Positions 58,310-64,000 of a DNA stretch of 64,000 bases are shown here, in pieces. Source of the stretch: Salvelinus alpinus (lineage: Eukaryota; Chordata; Actinopteri; Salmoniformes; Salmonidae); assembly GCF_045679555.1 (NCBI RefSeq), contig NC_092098.1, forward strand, positions 22,102,038-22,166,037, given 5' to 3'. How positions within the stretch are numbered: position 1 is the stretch's first letter; each line of letters starts with the position of its first letter. The notes below the pieces were generated by a model, which was not told where the DNA came from, ran no database searches, and saw only the letters and a list, made by a program, of their open reading frames with translations. Made by a program: the position numbers and the translations under genes.

Positions 58310-59917
58310 TCTACCTCAGTGTAAAATCTTTGATGTAGTCATCTTCTTTGAATATTTATTTGCCGATCCCAACCAACGTTTCAGATGCATATACCGCCAC
58401 CTACTGCCCTGGAGAGTGAGGCCGGCCTAATATTACTATCCTACAGTATATTCTCCTACCTAGCCCTTTACTGATAAAATAGCATAAATCCCTACAAACC
58501 GCCCTCATCCCATCTACCGACCCAAAATACCACCTAAACCCCATCCCTGTCCAAAGTCATACAATTCACAATAGGGGAGAGTGGGGTAAGTTGAACCAAA
58601 GGGTTAGTTAACCAAAGGGTTAGTTGAGCCACCCCTTGTTTCTAGGAAACCATACACAAAATGAATCATACAACCAAATATTTAAGAAGAGGTCTTCATT
58701 TCATTGCGTCTGTGATGGAAAAAGTGGTAAGCAAGTTTGACTTTATGAAAGAAAACAGATTTTCACAAAGTCAAATTAATGTATTGTGTCATGATGGTTG
58801 TATCTAAACCAAAGTAGATTGTTTTAAGATAGTATTCCTAATCAGTTGGGGTCTCTATAAGCTACAATATGAGATCCTAAAGCGAGCATGAAAGTACATC
58901 ATTGTAGCTGTGTGGGCTAATATAGTCAAAATGTTGGCCTTGGGGTAAATTGAGCCAATGGCCACCATATACCACACAAATGATGATTACATTTTGATTA
59001 CCTATGCATAGTATGTTTGCAATGTGTGATTCATACGAACTCAAGATTCAACTCAAGTGCATTTTTATGGTTACAGAGCAGACATCATCATGCCCTGTGT
59101 ATGAAAATGTAAAACATGCAAGGGTTTAGTCCCCCTTGAGGTTCCTGAGAGAGGAGCCAAGAAAGTGATAGAAGAGAAGAAGTCCATTTGAGCAGCAGCA
59201 CAGTAGCAGTGTGTGGGTAAAATCACTGACTAAGGCAGCTCCAAAATACAGGTGTTTTAGCCTAGCTCAGTGCTTTCTGTGGTGGTGGGGCAGCTAGCGG
59301 AAAATACGGAGTGTAGGGGTTGGTAATGTTCTCTAGTTGCGCCGTGATTGGCTCAGTGTTCTGTCACTCATGGGGGCATTACGTCAACACAAAATCTACA
59401 GGGAGAGCGCAACAATTCAAACCCCTTGGATGCTGCCATAGAGTTACATTAGAAGTGCCCATCCAAGAAGACTCAAGGTCATTGACCACAGATAAAATGA
59501 TGTCATATCATGTTATATCTACAGTAGCTTTGATTGGACTTATCATGTCAACATCATACTTTCAAAATCTTAGCAAGCTAGCAGTCATCATGAATCAAGT
59601 CGACAATCTACTGGCAAATCCTTTTCAAGCCTTGTCATATGAAGAGAAATGATGATGAGAAATTATAGATAAAATGTATCGGTGCTCATCGGCCATTGGA
59701 CATAAACATTACACAACAAGTTGGAAAATGCAAATTCAACAATGAGTGGTTTGGAAGGAATCAGTGGCTAACTGCAAGCGTTGCAAAGCAATCACTAGCC
59801 TGCTATTCAGTGGAGTGGGTGGGTGGTCCAAGTCTGGGTTTAAGGGTCTCTTTTCCAAGCATAAAACGATAAACATTCAACATTGGCCATGCTGTCAATC
59901 CAGCATGACTTCTGCCG
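58310..59917. other. Intergenic, dispersed repeats likely, no gene recognised
   Basis: GGGGTAAGTTGAACCAAAGG at about 58,585 starts what looks like a fish DNA element, with the related GGGGTAAATTGAGCCAATGG near 58,943. A 17-bp motif is tandemly duplicated at 58,596-58,630. I could not define ends or coding sequence. Confidence 0.4.
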
Positions 59918-60152
59918 CATTCAAAACAACTGGAAACTCGGAACTGGGAAATCTCAGACTTCAGTGAATTCAAAACAACTGGGAACTCAGCTCCGACTGG
60001 GAAAATATGTTTTGAACGGTCATCCAACTCGGAATTCCAACTCGAGAACTCGGGCCTCTTTCTAGAGCTCCGACCTGAAGATCACTGATGGCATGATTTG
60101 ACCTTGTTTTTTTCAGAGTTCCCAGTTGTCTTGACAGCACCATAAATCCAGA
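59918..60152. mobile_element. Fold-back MITE (uninterrupted copy)
   Basis: It begins TTCAAAACAACTGGAAACTC and ends GAGTTCCCAGTTGTCTTGA, with inner inverted segments (AACTCGGAATTCCAACTCG). It is the same family as the interrupted copy at 38,262-40,512. Confidence 0.7.
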
Positions 60153-62020
60153 GAATGCCAGACTTTGATCACAAAGTTTGATGACAAAATTTGCCGCACC
60201 ACCTTACCGTTCAAGTGAGCACATTATAACACCGGTGAGTCCAAAAATGTCTTGTATGCTGCTGCATTAATGATGTAATATGCCAGGGAGATATGTATAC
60301 TGTAGCTAAGAAAGTAATACTAAGTGTATGTTGTGTAGTAAGCTGTTAGTAGCCCGTGTGCCTCATCCTAATCATTTCTCTAAATAGCCTGTTTTAGAGA
60401 AATGTCCTCATCGAATATTGTAAGAGCTTTCATCTGCTTACATGCCCCCTTTATTTATCCTACGGTTCTGACTTGGTGTACATGGAGAATACTGTAAGAA
60501 CGGCCCATGTTCTGAATTCTGTCGCTGTACATTTCAAAAGTGCTGAACAAATAGTTATAGTAACTTCCTAGCTCGCTCATTAATGTCTTAATTGAAATTG
60601 CGGTTCGCCTCTTATCCGCTCGTCGTCCCCTTATGCCATAGTTTGTACATCTCAATTGTCAGTAGAAACCACATTTGTTTATGCAAGTCAGCCATATCAG
60701 CTATGTTTTTTTTAAAGGCAGTAAATGAGGCTGAATGAACTGTTTCGCTGCCAGACAAGGCTCCGCTGATAGCCAGGTGTAGCATTGGTAAGGATTCACT
60801 CCATGGTGCTGAAAATAAAGCTAGGCTGTTGGGACAGCTTTATGTAGGCCTTAACAGTTTGTGGGCGCCCTTTGTCACCGTTATAGAGCAATTCATGTAT
60901 TGTTTAGTGTTGTGTAGTGGCTTTGCTGGCAAGCACCAAACATTATTTTGCTTGTTTGCCCCACCAAGATTGACATGCTAAAATTGCCACTGTAATCAAC
61001 ATAAGCTAAATATGATGTGACTGTCCACGGTTCTGATTTCTGTATGCGTTCGTACAAGTAGAAAAACCTGTTGACTCACGCTACTTGTAGAGAAATGCCA
61101 ATGCCATCCTCCTCTTTTATGTTGATGAAACGGTCTATCACTCTGTCATACAGTATACACTTAAATGTTTTGCTGTCCTAGGCTACCTGGCTAAAATGGT
61201 TTCTCTCTAGCCTATCTTCCATTCATAGGCAACGTTAGCTAGTTAACATTAGGCTTATTTTTAAATGTTTTAACTTTTATTTAACTATACATCTAGTTAT
61301 GTATTGAACTTCCATCCTCTCAGGCCTGGGGCACAACAATGTATGAATTAATGGTTAGATCAGAATCGGTGTTATAATCATTGACCAGTACGGAGAATTA
61401 AGTAAAACCACAAGTCCAAATCCCTATCTCCATCCATGGCTAATTTAGGAAACGGACAATTTTAGCTAGCTAGCTAGCTAGCCACCGGAGGACAACAACA
61501 CAACCAGATGCAACAATTCAAATTTCTGACTTATGCTCTCAATGGGATTTGATAGGAGTAATGCCAAATCCAAGCTGGCTTGCCTTGACACTTTTTTTGG
61601 TGCGCCAGGACCATTCACAGTTGAGCTTGCTCAGTTTAGCTCAACGTTGATTGGCACATTTTTTATACATTTTTTGTCGAGGGTGGCCAGATGCTCGCTG
61701 GCTTCCCTTGCCTTCAATGCTACGGGTGGCAACAATGTCATACTCGTTTGGACCAGACAGCATCAGATAGATGGCCTACACGTAGAGAGACAGAGGTAAG
61801 CTGCTTCAATCACTCGGATGCTTTCTCCTGTGAGATACATTTAGCCTCTTGCGAATTGAAGGAAAATTATGAAACACAGAGAGACGCAAGATACATTATA
61901 TTATAATTTTAAATTTTAAATTGAATTGAAAACATTTTGTTGTTGGAAGCCTGGCTTCCCTTGGCAGCCATGAATATACACCACTGCAGAAGCAAGGGAT
62001 GAAAAATAGACTGAATGACA
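60153..62020. other. Intergenic, no gene recognised
   Basis: Only short frames are present. GCTAGCTAGCTAGC occurs near 61,465. Composition and phrases such as GTGGGCGCCCTTTGTCACCG suggest old dispersed repeats, but I could not delimit an element. Confidence 0.4.
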
Positions 62021-62160
62021 CTGTATGGCTCAGTTGGTAAAACATGGCACTTGCACCGCCACGGTTGTGGGTTCGATTCCTGGGGCCACCCATACGTAAA
62101 CTGTATGCAAGCATGACTGTACGTGGCTTTGGATAAAAGAGTCTGATAAATGGCAAATAT
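62021..62160 (+). mobile_element. tRNA-derived SINE
   Basis: The head CTGTATGGCTCAGTTGGTAA and the B-box region GTGGGTTCGATTCC are tRNA-like. The tail GGCTTTGGATAAAAGAGTCTG matches the SINE at 25,358. A terminal AT-rich tail follows. Confidence 0.85.
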
Positions 62161-62464
62161 ATAGTGACGTACATTGACAAAAAAGATAACAAACACATAC
62201 CTGCGCAAAGGACAGGCTATGATAGAGTATCAGAGACAGACAAGGTCTTATCTGATGACATGGAGTCGGAGCTTGCTAAGAATCTTAAGGACCGGTTTCA
62301 TGGGCTTAGTAGCCTCAAATGCAGAGAACTTGCTTACGCATTGGTACATCGAAACAGCATTCCTCTCTCAGACAACTGGTCAAGAAATTGAAGGGTAAGT
62401 GCTATTTAACAGAGATAGTTATATCTGAATGTAGGCATACATTTGAATGTAGGCAGGAAATAGT

Positions 62465-64000
62465 GTTTAACATGATTTTTTAATGACTACCTCATCTCTG
62501 TACCCCACACATACAATTATCAGTAAGGTCAGTCGAGCAGTGAATTTCAAACACAGATTCAACCACAAAGACCAGGGATGTTTTCCAATGCTTTGCAAAG
62601 AAGGGAACCTATTGGTAAATGAGTAAAAATAAGAAAAGCAGACATGGAATATCCCTTTGAGCATGGGGAAGTTATTAATACACTTTCAATGGTGAATCAA
62701 TACACCCAGTCACTACAAAGATACAGGCCTCCTTCCTAACTCAGTTGCCGGAGAGAAAGGAAACCGCTCAGGGATTTCACCATGAGGTCAATGGTGACTT
62801 TAAAACAGTTACAGAGTTTAATGCCTGTGATAGGAGAAAACCGAGGATGGATCCACAACATTGTAGTTACTCCACAATACTAACCTAAATGACAATGTGA
62901 AAAGAAGGAAGCCTGTACAGAATAAAAATATTCCAAAACATGCATCCTGTTTGCAATAAAGTAAAACTGCAAAAAATGGGGCAAAGAAATTAACTTTATG
63001 TCCTGAATACAAAGCGCTATGTTTGCTGCAAATCCAACACAACACATCGCTAAGTACCTCTCTTCATACTTTCAAGCATAGTGGTGGCTGCATCATGTTA
63101 TAGGAATGCTTGTCATCAGCAAGGACGGGAGTTTTTTTTAGGATAAAAAGAAACGGAATAGAGCTAAGCACAGGCAAAATCCTAGAGGAAAACCTGGTTC
63201 AGTCTGCTTTCAACACACACTGTGTCACGCCCTGGCCTTTGTTATCTTTGTTTTCTGTAATAGTTTGGTTAGGTCAGGGTGTGACAGGGGGGATGTTTGT
63301 GTGTTTTTGTCTCGTCTTGGGTGGTTGTATGGTATAGGGGGTTTAGGTAGAGTAGATGGGTTTGTGTTTGAGTGTAGGTGTCTAGGTATGTCTATGGTTG
63401 CCTGAATGGTTCTCAATCAGAGACAGCTGTCATTCATTGTCTCTGATTGGGAGCCATATTTAAGGCAGCCATAGGCAGTAGGCTTTTGTGGGTAATTGTC
63501 TATGTCTATGTTGCATGTTAGCACTTAGTCTTTTATAGCTTCACGTTTGTTTTCGTCTTCCAATAAAATATGTATCTTTCACACGCTGCGCCTTGGTCTC
63601 CTCACTATGACGATCGTGACACACTGGGAGACAAATTCACCTTTCAGCAAGGCAATAACCTAAAACACAAGTCCAAATCTACACTTGAGTTGCTTACCAA
63701 GAGGACATTAAATGTTCCTGAGTGGCCTAGTTACAGTTTTGACTTAAATCAGCATGAAAATCTATGACAAGACTTAAAAATGGCTCTCTAGCAATGATCA
63801 ACAACAAACTTGTTGAGCTTGAAGAATTAAAAAAATATTTATGTGCACATATTGTACAATCAAGGTGTGTTAAACTCTTAGACTTACCCACGAAGACACA
63901 CAGCTGCAATTGCTGCCAATGGTGATTCTAACCGGTATTCACTCAGGGGGTTGAATACTTATGTAATTAAGATATATTAGGGTTTTATTTTTCATCGTTT
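62465..64000 (+). mobile_element. Tc1-like element split by a solo LTR, running off the window
   Basis: The sequence follows a salmonid Tc1-like element. A DNA-binding region remnant is near 62,560-62,760, catalytic core remnants are near 63,060-63,210 and 63,630-63,780, and the terminal GGGGGTTGAATACTTATGTAA is at about 63,947. It has many stops and frameshifts and no intact transposase. The right terminus is at or beyond the window end. Confidence 0.7.
63223..63621 (+). mobile_element. Solo Gypsy-type LTR (399 bp)
   Basis: It begins TGTCACGCCCTGGCC and ends GACGATCGTGACA, and it has an AATAAAAT poly(A)-like signal near 63,562. It is flanked by a perfect 5-bp duplication CACTG (63,218-63,222 and 63,622-63,626). 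No internal region remains, so it is a recombination product. Confidence 0.92.

Noticed and set aside
58299-58345. Minus-strand LINE continuing upstream through EVDSICVYLIDIW
   Set aside because: The frame is open for a short way, but the 11-bp target copy at 58,299-58,309 and loss of LINE-like sequence beyond about 58,345 favour a 5' truncation at 58,298. I kept the alternative as a refutation test.
59320-59652. 110-residue plus-strand frame as a gene
   Set aside because: No known domain, no promoter or splice context, and it lies among dispersed repeats.

Overview
The window is nuclear genomic DNA from a salmonid fish (salmon, trout or charr). It holds two vertebrate genes with spliced exons. 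It is also packed with repeats typical of salmonids: tRNA-derived SINEs of the HpaI type, RSg-1/L2-like LINEs, several Tc1 transposon families, hAT and piggyBac-like miniature elements, and Ty3/Gypsy LTRs. There is no sign of bacterial operons, CRISPR arrays or prophage.

Layout. At about 400-4,135, on the plus strand, lies RBMX2 (spliceosome-associated RRM protein) in six coding exons, with a ZNF143-like/ETS promoter and a poly(A) signal. Converging on it from the minus strand is SIAH2 (RING E3 ubiquitin ligase). Its second coding exon is at 8,360-8,911 and its first at 47,040-47,438, so one intron of about 38.1 kb fills most of the window. That intron contains a 34-copy 40-bp minisatellite (12,691-14,060), five L2/RSg-1-type LINE fragments, three Tc1-like elements, two large fold-back elements, at least six hAT-type elements with readable 8-bp target duplications, a piggyBac-like element, several SINEs and one solo miniature LTR.

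Upstream of SIAH2, about 290 bp before its start codon, a 10.6-kb block of nested retroelements has landed. Two diverged L1/Tx1-like LINEs lie tail to tail, and both are bounded by the same 10-11-bp target. The minus-strand LINE is split by an LTR insertion with a 5-bp duplication (TTAAT). That insertion is a mosaic of one Gypsy LTR family, on the minus strand, and a degenerate chromodomain-bearing Gypsy element on the plus strand. The Gypsy element in turn carries a 537-bp miniature LTR element (TRIM-like) with 237-bp repeats, a His-tRNA-like primer site, a polypurine tract and a tRNA B-box-like motif. From 58.3 kb to the end are further dispersed repeats, a SINE, and a Tc1-like element split by a solo Gypsy LTR.

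Only RBMX2 and SIAH2 look like working genes. All transposon reading frames seen are broken. The main interest lies in the nested insertion history, the TRIM-like family, the shared LINE target and the very homogeneous minisatellite.
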